Positions 1-12,139 of a DNA stretch of 64,000 bases are shown here, one piece after another. Below the pieces are notes generated by a model. That model did no database searches. It worked only from the letters and a program-made list of their open reading frames with translations, and was not told where the DNA came from. A program made the translations under genes and the position numbers. Numbering within the stretch: position 1 is the first letter of the stretch; each line of letters opens with the position of its first letter. Source of the stretch: Monodelphis domestica (taxonomy: Eukaryota > Chordata > Mammalia > Didelphimorphia > Didelphidae); NCBI RefSeq assembly GCF_027887165.1, contig NC_077232.1, positions 17,359,755-17,423,754 on the forward strand. The letters are read 5' to 3'.

Positions 1-1240
1 AACTACATAAAACCAAGAAATGTTATAGACAGTTTTTCAGATAGTCACAGAGGAAAGACATTAGTATTATTAATAAAGATTTCTTAAAAAGGGTGGGGTC
101 TTAGCTGAAACTTAGAAGGAAACCAGAAAGCAAAGATGAGAAGGGAGAGAATTCCAATGATTGGGGACAGTCGGTGAAAATGACCAAGGCAGAGAAATAG
201 AAAACATCATGGCAGGAATAGCAAGAAGGCTGATATCACTAGATCAGGGAGTAAATTGAAGGATATAAGGGATTAGAATTTTGGAGAAGTATGAAGCCAT
301 CAGATCATGATTATCTCTAAAAGGTCAAGGATCTTATGTATGATTCTGGAGGTATATTGCATTTTTTTGACTAGGTGAAAGATATGATCAGATGTACACC
401 ATAGGAAGATCAATTTGACAACTGAGAAGAGGATAACTGGAGTGGGGAGAGATTTGGGACTGAGAAAACCACCAGCATGCTGTTGAACAGAAGAGGGATG
501 AGGTGATGAGGGCCTTGACTAGAGTGGAGGCATTGTAAGAGGAGAGAGAGTGGAGTATATGAAAGGTGTTATGAGCATAGAAATGACAAGGCTTGCCAAC
601 ATACTGGGTGTGTGTGTGTGATAAAAAATGATGAATTGAGGATCCCATCTAGGTGATAGGTTTGGGTGAAGGCAGAATGCTCTGAAGAACAGGAAAGTTA
701 AGTAGAGAGGAGGGTTTTGAGAAAAAAAATGGGTTTGATTTTGGATATTATTGAATTTAAGATATCTATAGGACATCCAATTTGAGGTGTCCAGTGGGCA
801 CTTGGAAATATGAGATTAGACTTCAGAAAAGATGTTAGGTTTGATAAATAGAGCTGAGAATTTTCTGCATAGAGATATTAACTAAATCCATGAGAGCTGA
901 TGAGATCATCAAATGAAAGAGAATAGTGGCACATGAGAAGTCCCATGGGACTTCTTATGGGAAACTCCTGGCTAAAGGACATTACTCAATGCATATTGAA
1001 CAAAGGAGATCAAGAATGATCAATGAGAAAAATGTGAATATAAAGGACATTACTCAATGCATATTGAACAAAGGAGATCAAGAATGATCAATGAGAAAAA
1101 TGTGAATATTGCTAGGCAAGAGAAGTATCACAAAAAAAAATTAGAGAGTGGAGAGTTTCAAGAAGTGGGTGGTTGACAGCATTACAGGTTGCATAGAACA
1201 CAAGAAAGATAAGGATTTAGAAAAGAGCATTAGAGCATGA
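1..1240 (-). repeat. L2/CR1-type LINE fragment, antisense (unit A)
   Basis: Read on the minus strand this stretch resembles the C-terminal half of an L2/CR1-clade reverse transcriptase. Around 845-880 the minus strand gives LYAENSQLYLS, a decayed form of the YADD-type active-site motif. The same region in unit B reads LYADNSQLYLS. It is broken throughout, so it is a fossil LINE. It aligns with 13396-14565 in unit B. The element continues at about 1690-2230 after an inserted LINE tail. The window opens inside it. Confidence 0.75.
973..1108. repeat. 68-bp exact tandem duplication
   Basis: Positions 973-1040 are repeated at once at 1041-1108 with no difference that I can see. The paralogous L2 segment of unit B (about 14345-14430) has one copy, so the doubling happened in unit A after the units split. 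Confidence 0.9.
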
Positions 1241-1665
1241 TGAAGGGGATGACAGAAAAAGTGAACAAACATCAAAGGCCTATACTAACTGTTGCAAACT
1301 GAAATGAGAAGAACCGGGAGATCATTGTGTACAGTATCAGCAATTTTGTATGATGATAATCTGTGAATGACTTGGCTATTCTGATCAATAGAATTAGCTG
1401 AGAATATTCCAAAGAACTCGTGGAGAAAAAAAATGCCATCCACCTTGATAGAGAATTAATGAACTCTGACTGAAAATTAAAGTATAATTTTCTCCCGTTT
1501 TTCCATTTTATGATGATATTGATAATAGGGAAGTATATTTGGGATGATTCTGTATGTGTAAGTTACATTATACTTGCCTTCTTGGTGGATGAGGGAGGTT
1601 GAGAAGGTGAGTGAGAATATAAATTCAAAATTTAGAAAGAAAAGAATGGTGTATGATGAATTGGA
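1241..1665 (+). repeat. Marsupial L1 3' tail inserted in L2
   Basis: The stretch carries the typical marsupial LINE 3' text: a 'gagatcattgtgtacagtat' stretch, then 'cttggctattctgatcaata', 'gccatccacctt', a T-rich part and a 'cttgccttctt...ggatgaggg' end. It splits the antisense L2. The same insertion lies at 14566-14990 in unit B, so it predates the A/B duplication. Edges are approximate. Confidence 0.65.
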
Positions 1666-2230
1666 GTGTGTCTGTATCAGGGAGGGGTGTCATTGGTAAA
1701 TTTGGAAGAGCAGTTTCAGTTGAATGCTGAAGTCAGAAGCCAAATTCCAGAGACATTAGAACATGAGAAGAAAGGAAGTGGAGACTCTGGCTGTAGAAGG
1801 TCTTTCCAAGCAATTTGCCATAAAAGGAAGATGATATAAGATGGATAGATCAGTAGTGAGTTTTTTTAGGATAAGGAAGATCTAAGCATGTTTGTAGGCA
1901 GTAGGGGAGAGCATACAGGAATACATGAAAGATTATGGAGAGCAGAGATGATAGCAGAGACCATCTGCTGGAGAAGATGGAAAGGAACTTATGCATTTCG
2001 AGCGGTTTGCCTTGGTAAGTAAAATGGCTGTCTCATTCTGTGAGTCATGGAAATAGGAGAAAGTGAGGTAATATAGCTGAGTAATATCAGATGATAAGGA
2101 GTAAGAGAGAAGAAGAAACTCTCGACAAATAAACTCATTGTTTTTCAATGAAATGTGATCCAAGGTTTTCAGGTGATAAAATGAGTATTGGAGGAGTCAT
2201 GGAAGATTTGAGAAGGAAAAAAAGTTTGGA
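1666..2230 (-). repeat. L2/CR1 LINE fragment, continuation
   Basis: The L2 homology resumes here, further 5' on the minus strand. It aligns with about 15010-15560 in unit B and 48125-48560 in unit C. All three lie upstream of an OR exon in the same orientation. Confidence 0.65.
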
Positions 2231-2790
2231 AAAGCTGCTACGATGAGGGCCCTGGTGAGCTTATTGAGGAGGCCACAATGAAGATACAATTAATATAATT
2301 CAATATAAATTCATGGTGGACCCAATCATCATGGTTTCATCTTTTTGGCCCACTACATTCAGTGGTATGTGAATAGTAGGAAAGGTAATGGATTATGGGT
2401 GTAATATAAGGTCAGGCTTGACAAGGCAAGATCAATGGTAGGATTAGGACACAAGGGAGAAAGAATAGGATAAATCTGAAAAGACATTTTTCAGATGGTG
2501 AACTGTGGTTTGAAGGAAGATAGAGAATGTAATATGCAGAAGTGCTTTCAAAGGCATGGCAACATACATGACTATCATGTAAGTAGGAATAGTACAAAGG
2601 AATTTAAATGCAACCGAGAAAGAAAAGAACCAATATAAATGATGTGAAAAGCCAGAGGAAGTCTTGATTTTGGAGGGATTTAAATGTCAGGCTGATAATT
2701 TTGTATTTCAGTCCAGATGAGTAGGAGCCACTGAAGGTTTTAGAATAAAGAGTGAGTTATAAAACTTTTCTTGACTCATTTTTCTCTCAA
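2231..2790. other. Intronic spacer before OR-1, with small L2 piece
   Basis: This AT-rich sequence is shared with unit B (about 15560-16110) and unit C (about 48560-49105). The last part, 2655-2750, again looks like L2: a 'ggatttaaatgtcaggctga' stretch followed by 'aggagccactgaaggtttt'. A pyrimidine tract and CAG at 2791-2793 form a plausible 3' splice site 10 bases before the OR-1 start codon. I see no gene in it. Confidence 0.5.
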
Positions 2791-2803
2791 CAGAACATTG
2801 AAT

Positions 2804-3736
2804 ATGGGAAGAAATGAAACTTCTGTAACTATATTCACCCTCCAAGGAATCTCAGACCAACCAGAGATGTAGGTTATCATCTTTGTTCCATTCCTGGGGA
2901 TCTATAACATGACTTTGACTTGGAACTTGGGCCTCATTATCCTCATCAGGACTGACTCCCATCTTCACTCCCCCATGTACTTCTTTCTTAGTTTTCTGTC
3001 CTTTATAGATATCTGTTATTCTTCCTCTATTACCCCAAGAATGCTCTCTGACTTCTTTCTCGTAGAAAAAACAATTTCCTTCTTGGCCTGTGCTACTCAG
3101 TATTTCTTTATGGCCTGGATGGCACTGGCTGAATGTTGTCTCTTGGCGATCATGGCATATGACCGTTATGTTGCCATCTATAGTCCACTAAGGTATTCTA
3201 CCATCATGCATCTGCCAATCTGTGGAAAGTTGGTAGCTGGAGCCTATGTAACTGGGTGCCTTGGTAGCTTAGTCCAAACAACAGCTGGCTTTCGTCTCCA
3301 TTTTTGTGGGCCAAAAATAATTAATCACTTTTTCTGTGATATACCTCAGATCATAACCTTGTCCTGCTCTAATCCTTTTATCAATCAAATCATAGTGTTT
3401 GTGGTAGCGCTTTGCATTGGGCTGTTCTCATTCCTTTTTATCATCATGTCTTATGTGTACATCACAGTCACTATCCTGAAAATGCCCTCAGCCAAGGGAA
3501 AGTCAAAAGCCTTCAACACCTGTGCCTCCCACCTGACTGCTGTTACTCTCTTCTTTGGGACTGCTCTTTCTGTGTACCTGCGTCCCAGCTCTGCACATTC
3601 AAAACACCTGGACAAGGTGTTGTCTGTCTTCTATGCAATCATCATCCCTGTGCTGAACCCCCTGATTTACAGCCTCAGAAACAAAGAAATCAAAGATGCC
3701 CTCAAGAGGCTCATGAAAAGGGGAAAATTTCCCTAA
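2804..3736 (+). pseudogene. Olfactory receptor OR-1, class II, OR5A/AN-like, one early stop
   Basis: The frame opens at ATG 2804 with MGRNETS, a standard OR N-terminus with an N-glycosylation site at N4. Codon 23 (2870-2872) is TAG where OR-2 has CAG (Gln). After the stop the frame is uninterrupted to TAA at 3734-3736. It keeps the family marks: PMYFFL at the start of TM2, MAYDRYVAI at the end of TM3, SY in TM5, KAFNTCASH at the start of TM6, and PVLNPLIYSLRN in TM7. An internal ATG at 2909 would give 275 residues without most of the N-terminus and TM1, so that product is unlikely to fold as an OR. It is about 90% identical to OR-3 by eye. The family is judged from remembered OR5A1/OR5AN1 sequence. 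The lesion is a single C-to-T change, so the gene may be recently dead, polymorphic, or a sequencing error. Confidence 0.9.
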
Positions 3737-5060
3737 TAATTATGCTTCCAGTTTTCTTTATTATAATGAGTTAATGAATTTTATAATAAATATAGGGGGG
3801 GTAGATTCCTGTCATTTAAGTAGTAAAAGGAAGTCCTAATGTTGAAACTCCCTTCACTGATGTAGATGGCAACTTATTTATAGCTGATGGCCTTAAAGAG
3901 TTGCCTGAGGGCACTGAGAGCTTAAGAAAAGTTTCAGTGATCATGAAGTTAATATGTCATAGGCAGAATTTGAATCCAGATCACCCTGAGACTCAGGAAA
4001 ATCTCTAATCCTGTATCCCAAACTTCCTTTTAAAATTGCTCTTACCTGTCAATTATGATTTTTCTGTGAAAAGTTTATTCAAATACATTAGTGAGGACTT
4101 TTATTTGGACCATTAAAGGAAATGAGAATGAGGCTCTATGGGATAGCCTTAATATTGATATAGCTTCTTCAAGGACTGTGGGTAAATCTTCAATATTGAA
4201 TGCATGGAAGAATTTTTTTAAAGCCACAGTAATTAAGGATATAATTCAAGTTCAAACATGTCACAATAATTCACATTTATATATTTTAATAAAGTAAAGG
4301 TCTAGATCACAAACCAAGACACTTTGACCAAGTGATAACATGTGTATGAAAAATGAATAGCTTTAGAATAAGTGTAGCTAAAATCTTAAATGTACAAAAA
4401 TGACTAGTGCATAAAAATCGTGTTCAGATGGAAGAAGGGGCATTTCCTTCAAGTTTTCTATAATCATTGTGACAGTTTGTGCCCAAGAAATTCAAGTATT
4501 TGGCAGTTGAGATGAGAGAACAATCCAGCTGAATATCTGCAAATTTAATGGTATGAAAGAGGAAAGTATCAGGGATTTCAGCTTGGTCTCTATCATAGTT
4601 GAGTCTCAAAGATTCTGGAATTGACATTTTCCCAGTGGCATCCTAGCAGTATCTCCAGAAGATCTAATTTAAGTGTTGGTTTGGAAAGTCAAAGGTAGAC
4701 TGAACTCAAGTTGAAGGATCTGCTAAGAGCCCTGCAAAAAGCGAGAGGACCCCGAAGTAGATCATCTTGAAGACTCTAGCAAAATGACTTTCAGGATCTC
4801 TTAGCGCTTTGCCACATATAGTGTCTAAGTTTGAATCTAGTTTTCCTTTAACTTTTCATATATACATGTAGAAATGTGAATCAGAGATTTATTGGAGAAT
4901 TTTTGTACAAACTTTATCACTCTAGTAGATATCCCTTTGTAAAAGCTGATTAAATGTGTCTATTATATTTATGAACAATCACATTTGAAACTATAATATT
5001 GATGATTTTTAAGCTATAACAATAAAAAGACTGAAAGGAATGAAGCCATCTTGTCTCTGG
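3737..5060. other. 3' flank of OR-1, shared among OR units
   Basis: AT-rich sequence with no gene. It aligns with 17060-17830 after OR-2 and with 50052-50940 plus 51955-52230 after OR-3. This shows that the duplicated unit extends well beyond the coding exon. ATTATAAT/AATAAA-like words lie within about 60 bases of the stop (3755-3795) and could be polyadenylation signals. Confidence 0.6.
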
Positions 5061-5067
5061 GGGAATT

Positions 5068-5266
5068 ACTTTTTTTAAGTCTTTCTTTTCCATCTAAGAA
5101 TCAATATTGTTTATTAGTTCCAAGGCAGAAGAGTGGTAAGAGTTAGGCAATGGGGGTTAAGTGACTTGTCCAGGGTCACAAAACTAGGAAGTGTCTGAGG
5201 CCAGAATGCAACCCAACTCCCATCCAAGTCTTGGCTTTCAATCCACTGAGCCACCCACCCACCCCT
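5068..5266 (-). repeat. Marsupial CORE-SINE (unit A copy)
   Basis: This is the reverse form of the tRNA-derived CORE-SINE common in this window. It runs from a T-rich tail through 'ggcagaagagtggtaagag' and 'gtgacttgtccagggtcac' to 'ccactgagccaccca'. Copies sit at the same relative place in unit B (17831-18037) and unit C (52232-52436), so it was inserted before the OR units duplicated. Confidence 0.85.
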
Positions 5267-5599
5267 GAAATTACTTTTACATGTGTGTAATCATCTCAGA
5301 TCATGAGCCATGTATACTTGTGAATGTTTTGAAGCATTTTCCTCAATTCAACTCCTAGGCACATAGGATAAATTAATCTAAAATAATTTATTAAGCAAGT
5401 ACTGGTACAAAAATCTGATGATACAGGTGATCTGGTCTCTCATAGAATCTTCCTATATGACAATTAATTCTCAAATTTTCCTTAGTAAAATAGTTCTCTT
5501 AGTTCCCTTCCAGTGTCTCACTAGACCCCTCTTATCATAATTAGCAGACAGCACTTAACATTGTATTCAATCTCTCCTAAAAAATAGCAAAAAAATATA

Positions 5600-5915
5600 G
5601 TCTCTGTGAGAGAGGCTATTTAAGTTCCAGTTATACATTATTCTAGTCCTCCTATATGATGTTTTGTTACTTCACTCTGGATCAGTTCATAGGTCATCTC
5701 ATGATTCTCTGAATTCTTCATATTCATGATTTCTTACCTTGTTCAGCCATTCCTCAATCAAGTGACTTCTGCTACTAAGACAAGTAAAGAAGTGTTTCAA
5801 TGAATCTTTTTGATCTTTTGTTCTATCTTTGGCCTTCTGGAATATATTCCTCACAGTGAAATTTCTGGGATAAAGATCATGCAAATTTCAGTGAACCAAT
5901 TCCAAGTCCTTGGGA
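5600..5915 (-). repeat. L1 3'-region fragment, antisense
   Basis: The text includes 'cttgttcagccattcctcaa' followed by 'tggaatatattcctcacagt' and a decayed 'gggtcaaaggg'-type phrase, as in antisense marsupial L1 3' ends. It aligns with 20110-20470 in unit B. Confidence 0.55.
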
Positions 5916-7180
5916 GATAGGTATTAATATTGTTATTATTTTATATATTAAAAAACAGGTTAAAAGAAGTCTTTTCCTTTGAAATATAAGACCCTTGAGG
6001 TATGGGTCTACAAAAAAGGAATGTCTTGGCCAGTCACAAAGCAAGTAAGTTTCAGAGGCAGGATTTAAAATCATTCTTCTTGATATCAGGCTCAGGGTTC
6101 AATACAAAATAACACGTAGGAGCTTCTCGAGGCTGAAGTTTATGGAATATTAAGCAGAAATGAGTCTTACTTTGCCAAATGCATTTTATTCATACATTGA
6201 TTTCATTATATTTGGAATGGTTTTGTTTTCATGTGATTATTATTTTCCTCATGTTGAATGATACTTTCATTTTTCATATAAGTCCAACTTAATCAGAGTG
6301 AATAATTTTTTAACATATTTTTGACATCTTTATGTTAGGATTTCATTTAAAAGTGTTTAAGTCAATCTTTTTCTTAATTTGTTGTTATTTCTGTTTAACA
6401 TGCCATGTCCATTTTCATTTATGAAAGAAATTTGATATATAATTTTTCTTCTCAATTTTATGAATAATTTGTGCATCATGGATATTGGTTGTACTTTAAA
6501 TCCTTAATAAAAATCACTTATAAGTCCATGTTTCCCAGATATCCTCCTCCCACCTTTGATTATTTCTTTGTCATTTGTTCAGTTGCCTTTCCTTTTTTTA
6601 ATGAACAAATATCTTTTTCATTTTCTGGGAATTTTTATATTCCATTACACTGGATGGTTCCACAATGTTACATTTTCTGTTTTTAATGTTATCTTAGTTC
6701 TGCTCATTTCACTCTGCATTAATATGGAAGATACTTTGAGTGGGACATTTCTCAAAATTCCTACTAACAAAGAAGTGTCTGAACAGGTCCAAGGGGAAAA
6801 TCTGAATCTCAATTTAAAATCCAAAACTAAAAATAATTCAATATGTAAGATATCAATTGTCTCAGTGGTGAAATGGATAAAGTTATGAGCCTTGAATGAG
6901 AAAAATATTGAGTTAAAATTCTACCTCGGTCCTCCCTCTTACCAAGGATAACACAATTTGTAACACTCTCAGACTAAATTAAATCTCAAGTCTTCTGACT
7001 CCATAAACTTATAGAAAACTTATGCATTTACAGAATGAGACATATACATAAGCACATTTCTATACAGTCTATTAGGGAATTTATTTTGTTTGTGAATATA
7101 TTAACATGTTTTTCATTTTTTATTTTTTTATTTTGGTGGATCAAGGGAAGGAAATAGCTATTTATTGGAGAGGTTAAGAA
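5916..7180. other. Gene-free AT-rich spacer, shared with unit B
   Basis: About 5930-6690 aligns with 22190-22930 downstream of OR-2. The first part (5930-6110) is a SINE-like remnant, 'ttggccagtcacaaagcaag...aggatttaaaatc'. From 6690 to 7180 I see only AT-rich sequence. Small open frames here have no recognisable product. Confidence 0.45.
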
Positions 7181-9392
7181 GAAAAGTTTGGTTGTACAAT
7201 TGATGTAGAATTTTGAATTCACTTTCAGACAAGATCATTGTATTTTTAGTTTTGCTTAATTGTTTTATTTTTTACAAGAAAACTCTCATGGGTGGGAACA
7301 TATATTTTTACTATGTAAAATAAAAAAAAAGCAGTAAAGCATTTAGACAATTGTAGGGATTAGGCTAAATGACATCAAATGTTCCTTCCAGTTCTAAGTT
7401 TATAATCTTATGGTTTCAAATGCTAAACACCTCTATGGGTTCTGGAAACTTGAATAAAGTATCAGCTCACATAATTCACAGAATTTTATCAGAATTCACA
7501 TAATTTTCAGGTCTCAGGGCAAGATAATGCAAATTTTAATGATGCATTCCCCTTTGGATTGAGAGCTCAGAAGAGGTGGGAAAACCTTAAAAGCATTTAT
7601 GCTCCTTTCTCACCAGAAAGAAGAGAAAAAAATTAGCCACAACAGAAGAGTTTTTCAGAGATTTCCTGATCCTTGGTACCACATTCATTTCTGAATGAAC
7701 CTAAATTCAATGTCATTGCCTGTAGGGTAAACGAAGGTACTTTTTCTACATTCTAGCTCAAAGGTGAAGAACCCTCAAAATGTAGGAGCTGAAGCCCTGA
7801 GTATTCTTGTAAATATTAAGATTAGAGAAAAGAAGAACCAATTAGTTAATGAAAAACCTCTTGTTAGATTCTCAGTGCATTAGGCAGTATTTTCTCTACA
7901 CTGGGGAATGAGAAGGAACCCTCTGGGAAAATAAAAAACCTTCACTGGAGAAGTTGACTCTGGATAAAATCACAATTGTCAGTATTCAGAGCAAACAGAG
8001 ACTGGCTACATTTTCATGATGTTCATAAATACAACTAATCCCTGAAGAGTATGGTACAATGGAAAGTGCCATTGGTTGTGATTTAGTAGGTTTTGGTTTA
8101 AATAATGGCTCTAAAATTTACTAGTTGAATGGACAAGTCAATAAACCAAGCTATGCTTCAATGATCCTATCACCAAGGGAGTGTGAGCTAACAAACAATG
8201 AATGACTCAATAAGTAATCTAACTTGAAATGTTCTTCTCTTACTCTTCATCAGCTCAGTTTTAGAGGAGTAGCACCAGCACCTTGGACAGTTTCCATCAA
8301 CCAGGAGAGCAACACCCAGGTAGAAGAAATGTTCTGCAAATTTATGAGCTATGTCCTGTGCCTAAAATAAGATGGAAATTTAAGAGTTCATAGGGTTAGT
8401 TAGAATAATTTCAAAAAATTGAAAGCCACAGTGATCTGCCTCCAAAGTAAGTTTGTTTTTTTTTAAATGACAAATTATCTTGTTTGTCTATCTCACAAAT
8501 CAAACTCATTCTTTACACAGGGAACTTAATGGGAAGATAGGCATTCCTATGTGATGAATCTGTTTCAAGAGAGAGTTCTTTACAAGTAAAAACTTCCCTA
8601 GTACCAGTGACTAGTAACCATGAGAGAACAACTGATTTAGTTTTTAGATCATCTGAAAATAATAATAGGAAGAAATTATATAGACCTTTGAGATTTTGAA
8701 GAACTATGGATATATCACTTGATCTCACCAAACTTAGGAAGTAGATACTATTATTATCCCCAGTTAAAGGACAGGAAAATTCTGGCAGAGGTTAAGTGTC
8801 TTACCAAAAATAGCATATCTAGTCTTTATCTGAAGTGGGATTTAAACTCATATCTTACTAACTCCCAGTCTAGCATTCTAACCACTTTGAAATCAAGCTC
8901 CCCAGTGTACTCTTCCCCTTTTTCCTGAGCACACAGATCTTCATATTCCAATTTCTATTTTCTGATTTTATTTAAGTATCATTGATCTGTAAGTTCATCA
9001 AGATGGGGGACTTCCAAAGTGGAAACATCCTTCATTTATGCAAATTGGTACCCTTTCCATTATTTAGTGTCCAAGTGAGCTTCTACACTGAGGGGTTCAA
9101 TGGTTTGCCTATGATCACAAAATCAGCATATTTTAGAGTCAGGACTTCCCAGTTCTTCTTGAAATCAGAACCAAGCCTGTGTCCCTTATTCTATGCTGAC
9201 TCTCATCTTAGTTCACTTCCAAGCCCTGGGAAACTTCTAGCATTGGCCTCAATGGGAGAGACAACATAGGTTCTCAAGAAGCATCAATTAAATAATGCTG
9301 ATAGCCTCCATATGTGGAAGAAAAAAATAAATAGGGGAACTCTTTCTCTTTTCTTTTATCTCATTACCTTGTTTATGATGAGAACTAATTAT
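7181..9392. other. Upstream block of unit B, paralogous to 44530-46670
   Basis: This block aligns closely with 44530-46670, upstream of OR-3. It holds old SINEs at 8045-8180 (MIR-like, +) and 8640-8895 (CORE-SINE-like). Both are also present at the matching places in unit C (45360-45500 and 45950-46200). No coding sequence is supported. Confidence 0.65.
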
Positions 9393-9866
9393 AAAGAGCA
9401 TTCTCATCAAATCATGTCTTATTAATGTAATATTAATGATATGATAATGTAATAATATAACATCATATTTAAAATATTAAATAATAATGTAATATTATGA
9501 ATAACACTTTTTTGTTCCTAATATTCATCATTTTTCCTAGAAAGAACTTTTCCAAATCTACAAATATATGTAGTTAATGAACTCATGTTTAAGTAAAATT
9601 TCAGATTACCCAAACAACAATTAAAAACAAAGCAGAGTAGTGGAGAAGCATGATGGGAATAATGAGAATTTTGAGAGAGCAGTTTTGTTTCCATTCCCAA
9701 AAACATCTTTCTGTTTCTAAGGCAAACTACAACTTTGTTAATGATTACATATTAAATATTATTTACAAGAACACTCTTTCCAGTCATATCTTTATGATCA
9801 AAAAGTTGAGAAGTCCTACTTATAGGTCAAGTGAATGTGTCTGCTATGTGCTAATCACCATATAGA
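9393..9866 (+). repeat. Segment X, copy 1 (direct duplicate of 12855-13340)
   Basis: This segment matches 12855-13340 in direct orientation: 'attctcatcaaatcatgt', the AT-rich run of 'taatgtaatattaatgat', 'ttccattcccaaaaacatct' and 'tataggtcaagtgaatgtgt'. A much more diverged relative lies at 27380-27620 in the OR-4 unit. Copy 1 breaks the continuity of the upstream block; see findings. Confidence 0.8.
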
Positions 9867-10375
9867 ACAGGAGGAAAATAACTTGGAATTCAAAATGGAA
9901 AAAAAATTTAAATAAGAAAAGGAATAAGTATAATGTGAAAAGGAATGATGTAAATGTAAACTGGAGAATAGGAAACATTTTGAAATTTTTATTTTAATGT
10001 AATTTTCATAATGAAATTAGAAGGGATGATGATGGTGTCAGTGGTAGTGGTGATAATAGCTTGCATTTATGTAGTTCTTTAAGATTTGGAAAGGGATTTA
10101 CAAATATAACTAATTTGATTCTCCCAACAATCCTGAGTAAGTTAAAAAAATATCCATATTTTATAGCTAAGGAAAGTAAGGCAGAAAGAAATTAAGTGAT
10201 TTACTTACAGTCACACATCAGGTATCTGAGGCACAATTTGAATTCAGTTTTTCCTGACTCCAGGCACAGAAATCTATCTGCCATGACAACTAAGTGGCTA
10301 ATATTAAGACAAAAAGTAGAAGATGATGGATGAATAAGAACTTTGTCATTAGTGGCATAGTGGTTAGTCTTATCA
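9867..10375 (-). repeat. Inverted copy of 11150-11905, with internal deletion
   Basis: The reverse complement of this stretch matches 11400-11905, and its end (10350-10375) matches 11150-11180. The intervening 220 bases or so are missing. Unit C (47150-47560) has the undeleted order, so 11150-11905 is the parent form and this is the rearranged copy. A CORE-SINE-like element at about 10045-10310 lies inside. Confidence 0.8.
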
Positions 10376-10655
10376 CCACAAGAATCAGTTTATTTTAGAG
10401 TTAGGACTTGATCCAAGTTTTTCTTGAAATCAGAACCAAGCCTGTGCCCCTTATTCTATGCTGACTCTCATCTTAATCCACCTCCAAGTCCTTGTAAACT
10501 TCTAGCATTGGCCTCAATGGGAGAGAAAACATAGGTTCTCAAGAAGCATCAATTAAATGATGCTGATAGCCTCCATATGTGGAAGAAAAAATAAATAGGG
10601 GAACTCTTCCTCTTTTCTTTTATCTTGTTACCTTGTTTATTATGAGAGCTTATTT
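10366..10655 (+). repeat. Direct duplicate of 9109-9392
   Basis: The stretch repeats 9109-9392 almost word for word, from the 'ttagagttaggactt' and 'ttcttgaaatcagaaccaag' stretches through 'tctcaagaagcatcaattaa' to 'ataaataggggaactct'. After it the sequence goes on as in unit C (46670 onward). This marks where the rearranged insert ends. Confidence 0.85.
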
Positions 10656-12139
10656 ACATAGGCTGAAGAAATGGAGAGAGAACAAGGGAACCATAAAATA
10701 AAATATTTCCCTTCAAAATTGAGACAGCTAAAAGCTTTAGAGGCCTTGGATAAAAGACCAATTTTTATGAAAATCAAATATAATTAAAAATGCAGAAAAC
10801 CCTGAGTGATTGCTGAAAAACAAAATACCAAATTGAACATACTTTTCCGGTGATCCAAGGGTAATCCTAGTGTCTTATGTTGTGATCCAGGCCTTACCAC
10901 TCTTCCTTATGTCTCAACATATTTAGCATTTTTGATTTTCTCCATTTGAGTAGTTCCATTTCAACTGCCAATTAAAGTATCTCTGTAATATCAGAAACAG
11001 TCTTGCTGAAGACTCATTTAAAAAAGTGAAATTCATGAGTGTTTGGCCATGGAAAGTGCCATGAAAGTGAGAGTTAAAGAACCATGGTTCAATTAGTGGC
11101 TCCATCACTTTTGAATAGACAAAGCACCAAAGCTGTCTATGCTTCAATATTCTCGTGGTGATGAGACCAACCACTATGCCAGACTGGATTTCCAGGAACA
11201 GATACTCTGTCATTCAGCTCAGTCTGGAACCTTTTCAATCTCCAAAGGATCAACCAGAGCACTTTCTCTCTCTCTGTTTTTTATGAATCTCTGTCTCAGA
11301 TTCTGTCTGTGTCTATGTCTCTATCTCCTCTTTTCTAGCACAGACTTGGAAAGTTCCCTTAGTATCCCAATGAAATAACAGAGTAGAATATCCATAGAAA
11401 AAGTTACTTATAATCCACTGATGACAAAGTTCTTATCCATCCATCATCTTCTACTTTTTGTCTTAATATTAGCCACTTAGTTATCATGGCAGATAGATTA
11501 CTAGTCCTGGAGTTAAGAAAAACTGAGTTCAAATTGTGCCTCAGATACCTGATGTGTAACTGTGAGTAAGTCAATTTCTATCTGCCTTAGTTTCCTTAGC
11601 TATAAAATATGGATAATCTTTTAACTTACTCAGGATTATTGGGAGAATCAAATGAGTTCTGTTTATAAAGTCCTTTCCAAATCTTAAAGTGCTACATAAA
11701 TGCAAGCCATTATCACCACCACCACCACTACCATACCTTCTAGTTTCATTTTGAAAATTACTTTAATATGAAATCTTTAAAAAGTTTCTAGTTCTCCAGT
11801 TTACATTTGCATCATTCTCTTTCATATTATACTCATTACTCTTATTTTAATTTTTCTATTTTGAATTCCAAGTTATTTCCCTCTTGTCCAACCCCCCTCC
11901 ATAACCACTGAGAAGGAAAGCAATCTGATATCAGTTTTATATGTGAAATTATGGGAAACACTTCTATATTAGCCATATTCCAAAAAAGCAATAAAAATAA
12001 AGAGAAAATTTTATTTCAGTTTTCACTCAGAGTTCATCAGCTATTTCTCTGGAGGTAGGTAGAATTTTTTTGCCATGAACCCTTTAGAATTGTCTGGGAT
12101 CATTATAATTGATCAAAATAGCCAAATTGTTAATCTTCA
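10656..12139. other. Rest of upstream block, with inverted-repeat parent arm
   Basis: 10656-11500 aligns with 46670-47560 of unit C. 11150-11180 plus 11400-11905 is the parent of the inverted copy at 9867-10375. A SINE-like element in reverse sense lies at 11465-11720. No gene is supported. Confidence 0.6.

Noticed and set aside
2909-3736. OR-1 as a functional gene from the internal ATG
   Set aside because: The product would lack the N-terminus and part of TM1, which ORs need for folding and export.
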